DNA of 27,352 bases, from positions 31,464-58,815 of the forward strand of contig SZWC01015110.1 of assembly GCA_023375785.1 (NCBI GenBank), written 5' to 3'. The notes beneath the pieces are model-generated. The model saw only the letters and a program-made list of their open reading frames with translations, had not been told where the DNA came from and ran no database searches. This stretch comes from Penium margaritaceum. Taxonomy: Eukaryota > Streptophyta > Zygnematophyceae > Desmidiales > Peniaceae. The position numbers were made by a program, and so were the translations under genes. Positions 8,217 through 17,874 of this stretch are shown piece by piece (position 1 is the stretch's first letter; every line of letters starts with the position of its first letter).

Positions 8217-10272
8217 ATGGATGACAAGATGGCAAGTGCCGGACCGTCGAAGACCAACAAGGGCAAGGTGGTGACAGCCTCACCACACGCCCTCGACGGA
8301 CTCCAAATTTTGGGAGCCGCCACCGCGAGCATGGTTGCCAAACCAAAGGCAATCGTACCGCCGAAGGCAACCGGCACTTACCTCGGCAACACTGAGAAGC
8401 CTGCGGAGGCCGGAAAAGTGCTTGACAAGCATGTCAACGTGCACGTGGACGAACCCCACGTGACAGACGACGTGCTAGAGGAGGATCTTTTGGAGGGGGA
8501 CCCGGACAAAGAGTACGATGCCGACAGTGGCAAAGGCGATGAGGATCGCGATCATCGCCATCGTCGTGCGGCAAACTCGAGTCGAGAAGGGCAAGGCGCT
8601 CGCCACATTGCCTGAATCGGCCGACAACAGCGAGGCTATCGAGAGCAAAAAAGGCGTCAAAAGCAGCCATGCAGGAAGTTCCCGCGAGAATGAGTTAGAC
8701 GACGTCACCACGAAGGCAATTTGTGATGACCGCCACAGGCTTGCTGAGTTTGCTGCTAAGACAGCGGGCCGACTCAAGATCACCACCAACGGTGGAGGTA
8801 CAGCACCACTTGGAGGAGTGGGGGCGGACCCCCCTTCCTACGATGTGGCCGCAATGGGACAAGGGAACGCCCACTCAAGCGTCATTACTGACGACAACCT
8901 CCTTCGGATGGTGGGACTTCTTGGAGGCGTGTACGCAAACCGCACCCACCTACAGTGGGTAAAGGTGCACGGACAACGCGAGGCCCACGAGGCTATCGCC
9001 GATGCTCTGACGACATCAGAGCTCAAGTTTGCGTTCGCCAACCTGCTGGCCGAGGTTGGGCAGAGCATCACGGACCTGGATCGTGATCGCTAGCTACAGC
9101 GCTTGGCCGCTCATAAGGCAAGCCGCTGATGCAATGACCTTGACAAGGCATTGCAAAGCATGACCCAGGTGCGGATGCTGCAACAAGCACAGTGCGCCAC
9201 ACCTGCTGATGCTAATGCCAGTGGTAGCAAAGACTTACCTACCTCGACGACTTCAGGGTAGGTCATGAACACATCCTTCCTCCACAGTATAGAGATCTTC
9301 TGAAAGGGCATGAAATTGACTGACCGGTTAAATCGCATGAAGCACATTCTACGTGTCCACAAGGCTCCACTTAGTCAGTGGGGCAACCTTGCCACGACGC
9401 GGCTTGAAGACAAGCTCTTCAAGTATGTGGTCAAGGAGTGGGGTGCGCAGCAGCCACATCTTGAGAGGCAACCCATGTCGTGGGAGTCCTTCTACGCGAT
9501 CATGCGTAAGAAGTGCACCTAGCGTGAGGAGGTGCAGCGTGCCTTTCACAAGATCAAGGACTTCAAGCAGGTGGGTAGCTCGTTCGAAGCCTACTTGAGC
9601 GAGCTCAACGCACCCGTTGAGAAAGCCAAAAGCTTCACTGAGGGCGATGGGACTCAGACCATCAAGTACTCGGAGTGCATGCTCCTGGAGTACTTGCATG
9701 ACGGTCTTGCCAACGAGAAACCGAAGGACAAGAACACCACAATGGCAACCGGCCAGGTTTGGAAAAGCTGGAGGGTATTGCACGACTACATGAGCGAAGT
9801 GTATTCGACAAACCCGAAGCACTACTTAGACGCACGGCTAAACGTGCGTGCACTGGAAGGCCGTGACATGCGCATGGATGCTGTGGGGACCAGAGGAGCA
9901 GCTGGGTAGCGGGGCGGGGTCAAGGACAAGCAACCCGTAAACCCCCCATCCAAGAAGACTGGTGGGAACGAGCCCCTCAACCACAAGCTTGGCCGTGACA
10001 ATGAAGAGTCACAGGTGATGCGCTAGCGTCGTAACACAACCTTTTGCGAGAGACTGTGCCACAACTACATGTAGCCGGACCGATTTAGGGCTCAGTGCCA
10101 TGAGGCTGCCGGTGGTGGACAAGAGGCCGCGGCGTTAGCCGCAGGAGCAGCTCCTCATGGGGATGTTACGACAGGAGGTCAAAGACAAGAGCGTGGATAG
10201 GGCCGCGGTCGCGGCAATGGACCCGGCCGTGGAAATGGACAAGGCCATGGTGCGGGTTTCCCCCACCTCTGA
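8217..10272 (+). pseudogene. gag: gag of the gypsy chromovirus (degenerate)
   Basis: Gag would form the particle that packages element RNA. The chosen start is ATG 8217 (MDDKMAS). The frame moves by one between about 8520 and 8600, then runs in a single frame to TGA 10270-10272 with in-frame stops such as those ending at 9093, 9522 and 9909. The part at 9310-9909 has the Trp/Tyr/Phe-spaced, charged helical look of a retrotransposon capsid (W-E-S-F-Y, then F-K-Q...Y-L-S-E-L). Near 10044-10100 a Cys-rich stretch looks like a ruined zinc knuckle, followed by an RG-rich tail (GRGRGNGPGRGNG, near 10200-10245) suited to nucleic-acid binding. The first 350 codons or so are Lys/Glu-rich and not recognised. 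Confidence 0.75.
10257..10263 (+). promoter_or_regulatory. Candidate -1 ribosomal frameshift site (TTTCCCC)
   Basis: The heptamer T TTC CCC lies in the gag frame with the X XXY YYZ phasing, seven bases before the gag stop. A -1 slip here enters the frame used by protease, RT and RNase H, and that frame is open across the gag stop to 10604. C-rich heptamers are usually weaker than A or U ones, and I have not identified a downstream pseudoknot, so this is a candidate only. Confidence 0.45.
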
Positions 10273-11228
10273 GTGACGTTAGTGGGGACCACTCAGGGGT
10301 AACACTTGATGAGGAGTGTGGATTCATGCTTTCAGACAAGGATTTTAAACAATTTGAGTTTCTGATGAGTTCAAATTTCTCTATTGTTTTCTTTCCTCAT
10401 TCTACACTTGCTGACCATCATTGCCTACTAAACCTTTCATCCTCAGATGAGATGTGTGATCGGAAATGCTTAGTGGTGGCAACACCAACCACTATGCGAG
10501 ACTTGTGTGATGCACTAATTGAAACAAACACCCTCAAAGCGATGAGTTCAATCACGTTCGTTGTACCTTTGGTTGACGAATTTGACCCAGTCAAATTTAA
10601 AGACTGAAAGGTGCTAGCCGAATTTACACGTGCCCACAAGATGTGGATTCGAGTAGGTGAATAATGGGAGCTGCGGCGTCCGTCCTCTAGATTCCATCTT
10701 TATCACAAACTCGGCTTGCCATTGTCAAGCCTGTTCACTCGAAAGAGTGGAGGCAACATGACGATGCACTTGTAAGGACACCTAGCTGGTGCTTCCGTGA
10801 ATGTACTTGCTGATACTGGAGGAGATGAGTCCTTTGTAAGCCTTGGCTTTACCCGATAGGTTGGCCTGAAGTAGGAGCCATCGAATGGTGCAGTTGTCAT
10901 CGGTGAAAACCATGCGGTACCCGTAATCGGTACTTGTAAAGCAAATATTTGCATTCAAGGGTACACAAAGAGGGTCACGTTGAAGGTACTCAACCTTCTT
11001 GACCCGTTTGACGTGGTGCTAGGTGATCCCTGGTTTTGTGAAAAAAAGACTCTAATGTGCTTTGAATCAAAGCGTTTGATCCTCTGAAAAGGACAATGTC
11101 GCTTTATGTTGATTCCGAGTATGGAACTGTAGCTGACCCGACTCAAAGTCCATGTTAGCCTGTCTGCAATGTAGGTCAAGAGACATATTTGATAAGGTTG
11201 TCGATAAATCTTGGCTCAACTGTAAAAA
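10272..11228 (+). pseudogene. pol: pol N-terminal region with aspartic protease (degenerate)
   Basis: This stretch is in the -1 frame relative to gag and in the same frame as RT. The first part (10272-10607, about 110 codons) is open and not recognised. The protease core lies at about 10749-11070: VLADTGGDESFVS carries the catalytic DTG triad, and the closing strand FDVVLGDPWF matches the (F/Y)DV-ILG-W motif of gypsy proteases. At least six in-frame stops interrupt it, for example TGA 10605-10607 and two TAGs between the triad and the closing motif. The product would mature Gag-Pol. The usual third residue after DTG is Ala; here it is Gly. Confidence 0.75.
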
Positions 11229-12632
11229 ATGGAGAACGACGTGAAGGAAGATACGCTACAAGAGATCAAATCTCTATTAGCGGAGTTTTCGGATGTATTC
11301 CAAGACCCACCGGCTGGGCTTCCACCAGAAAGACAGATGGGCCACACGATTTTGCTACACCCGGAGGTGACTCTTGCGTTAAGACCCATGTACTGCCTTA
11401 ATCTAGCAGAAAGGCAACAGGCTGAACGCCAAATTAAAGAGTACCTTGCAAAAGGATGGATCCAGTCAAGTAGCTTGCCGTACGGTACGCCGATCCTTTT
11501 TGTGAACAAGAAAGACAGTGGTTTACTCATGTGCGTGGACTACCGGGCGTTGAACAAGCTAACGGTGAAAAATCGATTCCCCTTACCATGGATTGAGGAC
11601 CTGTTTGACCAACTCCAAGGGGCAAAACTATTTTCGTCCTTGGATTCGTCTCAAGGGTACCATCAAATCTGCATCACGGAATAGGATGTACCCAACACCA
11701 CGTTTCGAACGCAATTGGGACACTATCAGTTTTGAGTGTTATGCTTTGGGCTTACAAATGCCCCGGTAACCTTCCAAGGAGAAGTAAACTAAAAGTTCGC
11801 CAAGCAACTCAGTCAGTTCGTCTTGGTTTACCTGGACGACATCTTGGTTTTCTCCAAATCCATGGAAGAGCATATAGAACATCGGCGCGAAGTCCTCGCA
11901 ATCCTTCGGGAATAGAAGTTCTACGCGAAAGTGAGTAAGTACAAGTTTGCACAAGGTGAGCTCGAATACCTTGGACAAATTGTTGGCAGGGATGGTAATC
12001 GTGTTGACCCACGAAAGGTCCAAGCTGTGGTGGACTGGCCACGCCCGGAAAGTATTGGGCAAATTCGGTCTTTCCTCGGCCTTGCAAGCTACTTTTGACA
12101 GTTTATGCAAGGATATTCGACCGTGGTAGCACCGCTAACCAAGCTCACGCGAAAGGACGTACATTGGAAATGGACATCTGATTGTGGGAACACCTTTCTT
12201 AAAGTCAAAGAGCTCCTATCCACAGCGCGCGTACTAGCTCTTCCGGATCCATCGCAACCGTGGGAGGTCTAATGTGATGCGTCGATAGTAGGAGTGGGAG
12301 CTGTCCTTATGAAGAACGGTCACCCAGTTGCTTATGAGAGCCGGAAGCTCATCCCTGCAGACATGCGGTATACGACTGTGGATCAAGAGCTCCTCGCGAT
12401 AATACACGCTTTCAAGATGTGGCGTTGCTACCTTGAGGATGCTGAAAGGGGTGTAACAGTCGTGACCGACCATAACCCATTGGTGTTTTTCCAAATGCAA
12501 CCAAACCTGTCAAGATGACAAGCCCGTTGGAGCAAATTCTTGAGCCGATTCTCGTTCACATGGGAACATCGGCCAGGATGCATCAACGTGGTCGACCCAC
12601 TCAGTCAACAGCCTTTGGAAATTTAAGCAACC
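11229..12632 (+). pseudogene. pol: Reverse transcriptase and RNase H of the gypsy element (degenerate)
   Basis: A single frame runs through RT and RNase H with several stops and no clear frameshift. RT landmarks are FSDVFQDPPAGLPP at the N-terminus, ERQIKEYLAKGWI, PILFVNKKD, CVDYRALNKLTVKNRFPLP, the FSSLD strand (motif A), CFGLTNAPVTFQ (motif B) and [10 protein letters not shown] with YLDD at 11829-11840 (motif C). RNase H follows at about 12270-12518 with CDAS, QELLAI and VTDHNPL, so its main acidic residues are retained. Stops include TAG 11682-11684, TGA before VLCFGL, TAA before KFAKQL and TAG before KFYAKV. TGA before VLCFGL fits an Arg codon changed by C to T. Products would copy element RNA into DNA and degrade the template. 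Confidence 0.9.
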
Positions 12633-12770
12633 ACCCAGGTTGGTGGGTGTTTTATGGCCATTGCAAAAGAATTAGTACAAAGAGTAGATCCCCCTACACC
12701 TGTGCAGCAACCATGAGGAGAGATTATCCATTACAATGCTTTTGTAATTAGGATCTGGATGGATTAGTGT

Positions 12771-13855
12771 GTGGATTCTTGGTTTCAAGACTCTCAAAAT
12801 CTGGACAAGTACGGATTGGTGGAGGCCACAGGAATCTTCTGGCATGGAGAACAAGTTGTTGTGCCAAACTTGGGAGACCTTCGAGCAAAGATCATATCCA
12901 AGTTCCACGACCCGCCGGCCGCAGGTCATGTGGCACCTAAAAAAACCGGTCATGCACTCTCGGACCACTATTGGTGGCCAGGATGGAGTCTCGATGTCCG
13001 TAAGTATTACATGATATGGGATCCATGTCTTCGGAGTAAGGCTGGTAACAAAAAGCTTGCTGGACTCCTCGAACAACTTTCCATTCTTGGGACTCCATGG
13101 GAGTGCGTCAGTATGGACTTCATTACTGGCTTCCGGATACGGCGCATGGCCACAATGGAATACTAGTGGATGTGGATCTTCTGACAAAGATGACACACTT
13201 CATTCCTACAACCACTGATGTGAACGCAAAGGAGACTGCTTGTCTCTTCTTTGGGGGTGTCGTAAAGTACCACGGCTTGCCGTTGTTCATTATTTTCGAT
13301 TGAGATCAAAATTTTGCTAGTAAGTTATGGCAAAAGATGCACGAGTACTTTGGCAATGAGTCGCAAATATCAACAGTGTTTCACCCTCAAACTGACAGAC
13401 AAACAGAGCACATGAACCGCACTCTGGAATCAATGATCTGCATGTACGTGGACCCTGCCATGAATGACGGGGACGAATTCCTAGCACCGGCAGAGTTTGC
13501 GGTGAATAACTCGGTGAACGAGTCTACACCGTTCACACCGTTTGTGTTGAACAATGGTCGGGATCCTGTGGTACCCTCTTCATTGGTGAACAGTGGGAGT
13601 ACAGGAGGACAGGTTCCTTCTTCTGAAGGCTTTGCCGAGCGCATAGACTCACTGCTATAGGAGGCGAAGGGTCACCTTCAAGTTTCTCGACAACGACAAA
13701 AGGCATATGCAGACAAAAGTCGCCGTGACGTCTCGTTTGACATCTGTGACAAAGTGCTACATATCACTAAGAATCTTTGGCCAAGGTCGCCAGGTGTGCG
13801 GAAACTTCTACCAAAGTGGTTTTGGCCGTTTTCCATCGTCGCACACATCAGTCCA
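12771..13855 (+). pseudogene. pol: Integrase of the gypsy element, left copy (truncated by the PLE)
   Basis: The N-terminal zinc region is recognisable (HDPPAAGH, then DHYWWPGW, then a CLRSK remnant). The catalytic core has CVSMDFI with the first Asp, FIIFD with the second, and QTEHMNRTLES with the Glu. A one-base deletion near 13133 shifts the frame, TGA at 13301-13303 sits in the FD-x-D motif, and TAG lies at 13658-13660. All three lesions recur in the right copy. Sequence from 12927 to 13855 is repeated at 18179-19076. The C-terminus and chromodomain are missing here because the PLE complex begins at 13856. Confidence 0.85.
12927..13855 (+). repeat. Integrase segment duplicated on both sides of the PLE (left copy)
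   Basis: It pairs with 18179-19076, about 91% identical over the 430 bp compared by eye. The right copy has a deletion of about 35 bp near 18260. The left copy ends and the right copy begins exactly at the PLE complex borders. Confidence 0.85.
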
Positions 13856-14195
13856 ATGTATTGGTAGAAGGCATCTCAGTGCAGTGAGAAAGACTTGATG
13901 TTAGGAGAGTGATGGACGGGGGAGTCTCGGAGAGAAATTCATTATTGGCAGACCCGTTTCAGCCGGATGGCCTTCATGAGTGCCTTTGAGAAAAACTACA
14001 CAGACAATGCTAGTCAAATACTAGCCAAGGGTCCATCTGCGACGCGTGGGAACATGGCAAGGGTTGTAGGTTTCACTCGAGGTTCTACTAGTGGGTCTAA
14101 GACTCATCTAGCATCTGGTGATTTTCTGGTGGTCACCCATCCAGCCTAGAGGTCCCAAGGTAGGTCCTATTTTTTCCAGGCAATCTCCATGCCAG
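13856..14195 (-). repeat. PLE pseudo-LTR A (3' copy in element sense)
   Basis: It aligns end to end with 17535-17874 without a length difference. The decayed RT frame runs into it and stops at 14133-14135. It contains an inactive hammerhead copy at 13946-13984. Confidence 0.85.
13946..13984 (-). ncRNA. Hammerhead ribozyme motif, pseudo-LTR A (mutated)
   Basis: Minus strand: stem I strand GGCA, core CTCATGA (expected CTGATGA), stem II, GAAA, CGGG, TC, then the complementary TGCC of stem I. The G of the CUGA core is changed to C; this residue is essential for hammerhead chemistry, so the copy should be inactive. Otherwise the layout equals that of copy B. Confidence 0.75.
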
Positions 14196-15895
14196 GATAG
14201 CATGGCTCGAGAACAAGGACACATTAAAGTGCTTAAGTCGACGTGAAAAACATCGTAGATGTAGACCTAGTTTTAACCCTTCGGCTCTTGGATTGAGGAG
14301 GGTGTTTAAAACAAGAGGTCGTGCGTTGGTCGACTGTGTGACAGGGGGGTTGTTGTGTTGGAGTCGAAGAATTTCTTCTTTGCGATGGGTGTGAAGAACC
14401 TATGAGAAGATAGGATGGAGAAATTTCTGAGGGTAGCCGCGTGCTTGAAGGCGAGCAAAGAATTTCTGTTTTGTGTTGAGGAAGTCTTGGACAGCTGACG
14501 TTCGAAGAAGGCAACGTCGAAGCTCAGAGTGGATGAACGCTCGTAGGCAGCTCCGGGTATGGTAGTTGTGAAAGGGTAGGTAGAGATACTTGTTCGTGGG
14601 TTTCTGGTATGTTACCACATCCAGAGCCTGATTGGTCTCAAACCTTTAACCTTTGAAGAGCGTAAGGTCAAGGAAATCAATGCTAGTGGTGGAGATATCC
14701 CACTTTAGCTTGATGTTTTCGTCGATTTCGTTGAAGGTGGAGAAGAATGAGAGGAGACCTTCATGGCTGTCCGTCCAAAGGATAAGGCCGTCGTCAATGT
14801 ATCGTTGGTGAAGCAAGGGTTTTGCTGTGCACTGTCGGGTGACTTCATGGTCCAAAAAGCTCATGAACAGAATTGCAAAGGCAGGGGCTGTGGGTGTACC
14901 CATCGCCGTGCCCTTGATCTGTTTGTAGGTTGCACCCATGAAATCCACATAGGAGTTGTTCATCACCCATGAGAGGAGTTGGATGACAACTGGTGTCTTA
15001 GGGTGCTGTGCTTGATTGAGGAGGCCTTGGATGAAGTTGAGTGCACTGGGGATGGGGATGCTAGGGTACAGTGCTACCACATCATATGAAGCAAGGATCA
15101 CATGCGGAAGCAGGGTCAGCTTCTCAACCTCGAGCAGCAGTGATGTGCTGTCTTTGAGGTAGGTTGACTGAAGTTTTACAAGAGTTTGTAATTCTGAGTC
15201 CAACCATTTTGAGACGTTAGTTGTGATCCTGCTGTGGCAGGCCGCTATTGGCCGACCAACATGTGGATTTTTGTGAATTTTGAGAAGACAAAAAAAGGTA
15301 GCTGGTTTCCATCCTCCAGCTGGTTCATGGAGAAATAAGGTCCAGAGAAATTGTGGAAGGATGCCAGAGGTGTCACAGCTCTCCTTGACGGCAAGGAGTT
15401 GCAGCTTGATGTCGTCATTGTTACACTCAGTAGCCATGTATGTGGTGCTATCTGACAGATGGGTCATACAATCATGATGTATGCATCTTGGTCTAAGATG
15501 ACGAGGCCTAGATTTATGTCTGCAGCTTGGATGAAAACAGATTCGTCGTCTCAAAGCCTTTTGAGAGCAGTCCACAGTCGCCTGGGTAAAGCTCTTCTAG
15601 GCTTGAAGCTGGACCTGTAAAAGCAGTGTGAGACTTCATGCATGAAAGATTGGCAGGGTTCCTCTACTTCAAAAGGTTCCTTGGGTAGCATCCATAGTGG
15701 GTTTGGGATTCTAAATCTGGGGATGTCTCTGTGGGGGCTATCCTTGAAGAGCCACATGATTTGAATAGATCTGAACAGGTCTTCTAGGCTAGATGAGATT
15801 ACAGCAGAAGAGCAAGCACTTGGACGTATCACAAAGTTAAGGCCGAGACTAAGTAGGTTGGCTTGACCAATGGTGAGACACCTCTGGCTGAGGTT
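14133..15895 (-). pseudogene. Penelope-like reverse transcriptase (degenerate)
   Basis: The N-terminal PLE signature NLSQRCLT...LLSLGLNFV starts at 15895. Next come FIQAADINLGLVILDQDAY and THLSDSTTYMA, then LKIHK with GRPIAACHS, motif A LASYDVVALYPSIP, motif B KGTAMGTPTAPAFA, motif C RYIDD (YIDD at 14790-14801) and SIDFLDLTLFKG. The post-RT part has NKYLYLPFHNYH, ELRRCLLRTS and LQARGYP. These are PLE/TERT-related RT features, not LTR or LINE ones. Lesions are TGA 15551-15553, a frameshift at about 15465-15480, TAA 14646-14648 and TAG 14400-14402. The frame ends at 14133, and I see no GIY-YIG nuclease after the RGYP region. Main catalytic residues are preserved despite the breaks. Confidence 0.9.
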
Positions 15896-16011
15896 TTACA
15901 CACCGTTGTTGGCCATTCTACTTTTGAGGGTTTTTTTTTTTTCCTGAAGAGAAACAGAGCCAGGTCATGTTCAGAAAGTTGTAGAAGTTGATGCCGCAAG
16001 CGCGGCCTTAC

Positions 16012-17405
16012 TCATTTTGAGCTTTGTTTCTTGAACCTCTTCTTGTTTTTGACAGGTGGGCTCTGCTTCGACCGCATTGGACATCCGTTCTTCTTCTGTT
16101 TGTAGCGCTTGGGCTTGGCCAAGGTTTTTCTGTTTCTGGGGTCAGAGCTGGAGGTAGACTTGGGCTGAGCAGTGGCAGTTGTAGCTTGTTTTGGGCGCAG
16201 CTTGGCAGGTGCTGAAGGGGTGGGCAGCAAGGCTTTTGGTGGTGCCTTTGTCTGCTTGCCTTGTTTGCTGCCGCGTTTGGTCGTTGTCTGCTTCTGCTTG
16301 ACCGCTGTCAGTTTCAGCTTCTGCTTTTTTATAGTGGTTGCCAGAGTAGCGGCGACGACCTCCTTCACCTCGGCCTTGACCAGTTCAGCTATGGTTTGGT
16401 TGACAGCCATGGTTTCAGCTGCGGCTTCAGCTGCGTTGAGCTTGTCTTGTGCTGCATCTGCGTCATGTGAAGAGGAGACACGCGTGAGTTTGTGGCGGGC
16501 GACCATGTCGAGAACTTGTTGGTTGGTGTCGTTAACCAGTTTTTGAATCCAGCCATCGCAGAGCTTGGTGATGTCATACACGTTGGAGATGGTGGAAGGC
16601 GGATTCGTTGGATGGCAGGCGGCATAAGGCGTTGCAGATGGTGGAAGGCGGATTCGTTGGACAGCAGACAGCAGTAAGGCGTTGCTCCAGAACGGCTTTT
16701 AGGTTGATGAGGCGTTGGAGAATGGCCTCTCTGTGGGCCTGTTTGCCCTCAATGATCAGCTGGTGGAGGTGGGCATTGTGCGCCTTTTGCAACTCATGCA
16801 ATCTGGCCGTTCATTTGGTGGCAAGGGCGGGTTCGTCGGCAGCAAGGAACTCAGGGGCGCGTAGCTGGCAGGAGTGCGCCACTTGGCCATTGCTTTGAAT
16901 TTCTTTGAGGCTGTTGATGGTCTTGTCAGCTCGGGTGAGCTTGGCAAGATCCTTCTTGGCCGCAAGTAAAGTTTTGTTGGCGATTTTGGCAAGCTCTGGC
17001 GGCGAGGGTCCGTCGATCAGGCTGATTTCTATCTGGCGGATCAACAGCGTCAGATTGCACGTAAGGCGCTGAGGGGTTGTGCCCGGAGGTAACTCTAGGG
17101 ACTGTCGCAGTTTGGCCAAAGATCAGCGGGGCTGCTGCGTGGCAGGTGTTAGAAGTCCCTGTGGTCTGGCCGTTGGCTTGGAGCAGAGTGCTAACCTGCG
17201 GAGCGACAGGAGTGGGTACGGCGCCTGCGTAGGTTGCGGAGGAGTTGGGCTGAGGGGCGTTTGCTTGGGCATCGGAGACTGGCCGTTGAGCGACGGGAGC
17301 ATTTACGGGTTGGTTGACCTCGACCGCCATTTCGTCGTCTTCGTCTTTGATGGAGTTGCTCACCACGTCACGCTGGGCGAGGTTGGTGGCATGCGTGTCC
17401 ATCAC
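16012..17405 (-). pseudogene. PLE ORF1: coiled-coil-like, basic C-terminus (degenerate)
   Basis: The start is ATG 17405 (MMDTHATNLAQRD). The N-terminal 90 residues or so are Ala/Pro/Thr/Gln-rich. After a frameshift near 17120 comes a helical, charged middle (LRQSLELPPGTT, LIRQIEISLIDG, LAAKKDLAKLTRADKTI) with heptad-like Leu spacing, then HELQKAHNAHLHQLIIEGKQ. The C-terminal third (16012-16300) is Lys/Gln/Thr-rich and strongly basic, fitting RNA binding. Lesions: the frameshift near 17120, TGA at 16811-16813, and a frameshift caused by a 49/50-bp tandem duplication at 16582-16680. Accessory ORF1 proteins with coiled coils are known upstream of RT in several PLE groups; the exact role is unproven. 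It has no GIY-YIG motif. Confidence 0.7.
16582..16680. repeat. 49/50-bp tandem duplication inside PLE ORF1
   Basis: Copy 1 (16582-16630, 49 bp) and copy 2 (16631-16680, 50 bp) share AGATGGTGGAAGGCGGATTC and end in TAAGGC. Removing 49 bp joins the upstream frame (ending at 16574) to the downstream frame (starting at 16581), so the duplication explains the break. Confidence 0.85.
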
Positions 17406-17534
17406 AAGTGTCGTGGCTTGTCTCTTCCGGGGTGCTAAGCCGGGTGTGTTTGTGGTCGCGTCATTATCGGTTGGAGTCTCCTCGGCTTGTGAGGTTTGGA
17501 TTCTCCTCGGCTCGTGAGGTTTGGTCGCGAACTC

Positions 17535-17874
17535 ATGTATTGGTAGGAGGTGTCTCAGAGCAGCGAGGCAGACTTGATGTTAGGAGAGTGATGGCCAGAG
17601 GAGTGTCTGAGAGAAATTCATAATTGGCAGACCGGTTTCAGCCGGATGGCCTTCATCAGTGCCTTTGAGAAAAACTACACAGGCAATGCTAGTAAAATAC
17701 TAGACAAGGGTCCATCTGCGACACGTGGGAACATGGCAAGGGTTCTAGGTTTTACTTGAGGTTCTACTAGTGGGTCTAAGACTCATCTAGCATCCGGTGA
17801 TTTTCCGGTGGTCACCCATCTAACGTAGAGGTTCCAAGGTAGGTCCTAAATTTTCTAGGCAATCTCCAGGCCAG
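17535..17874 (-). repeat. PLE pseudo-LTR B (5' copy in element sense)
   Basis: Partner of 13856-14195. It holds the only hammerhead copy with an intact core (17626-17663). In PLEs the 5' pseudo-LTR usually supplies the promoter; no core promoter can be recognised by eye. Confidence 0.85.
17626..17663 (-). ncRNA. Hammerhead ribozyme, pseudo-LTR B (intact core)
   Basis: Minus strand, 5' to 3': stem I GGCA (17663-17660), core CTGATGA (17659-17653), stem II region AGGCC-loop ATCC-GGCT (17652-17640), GAAA (17639-17636), CCGG (17635-17632), TC (17631-17630), then TGCC (17629-17626) closing stem I with four Watson-Crick pairs. Predicted cleavage is after the C at 17630. All core residues are present. 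Stem III is only the palindrome ACCGGT, too short for a stable hairpin but able to pair between two molecules, as described for PLE and retrozyme hammerheads. Stem II needs an unpaired A and a G-U pair. Beyond stem I an internal loop and a UUC/GAA pairing could give the usual loop contact. Confidence 0.85.

Noticed and set aside
14133..17405. GIY-YIG endonuclease of the PLE
   Set aside because: I looked after the RGYP region, before the RT start and in ORF1, and saw no GIY...YIG pair or matching Cys/His pattern.
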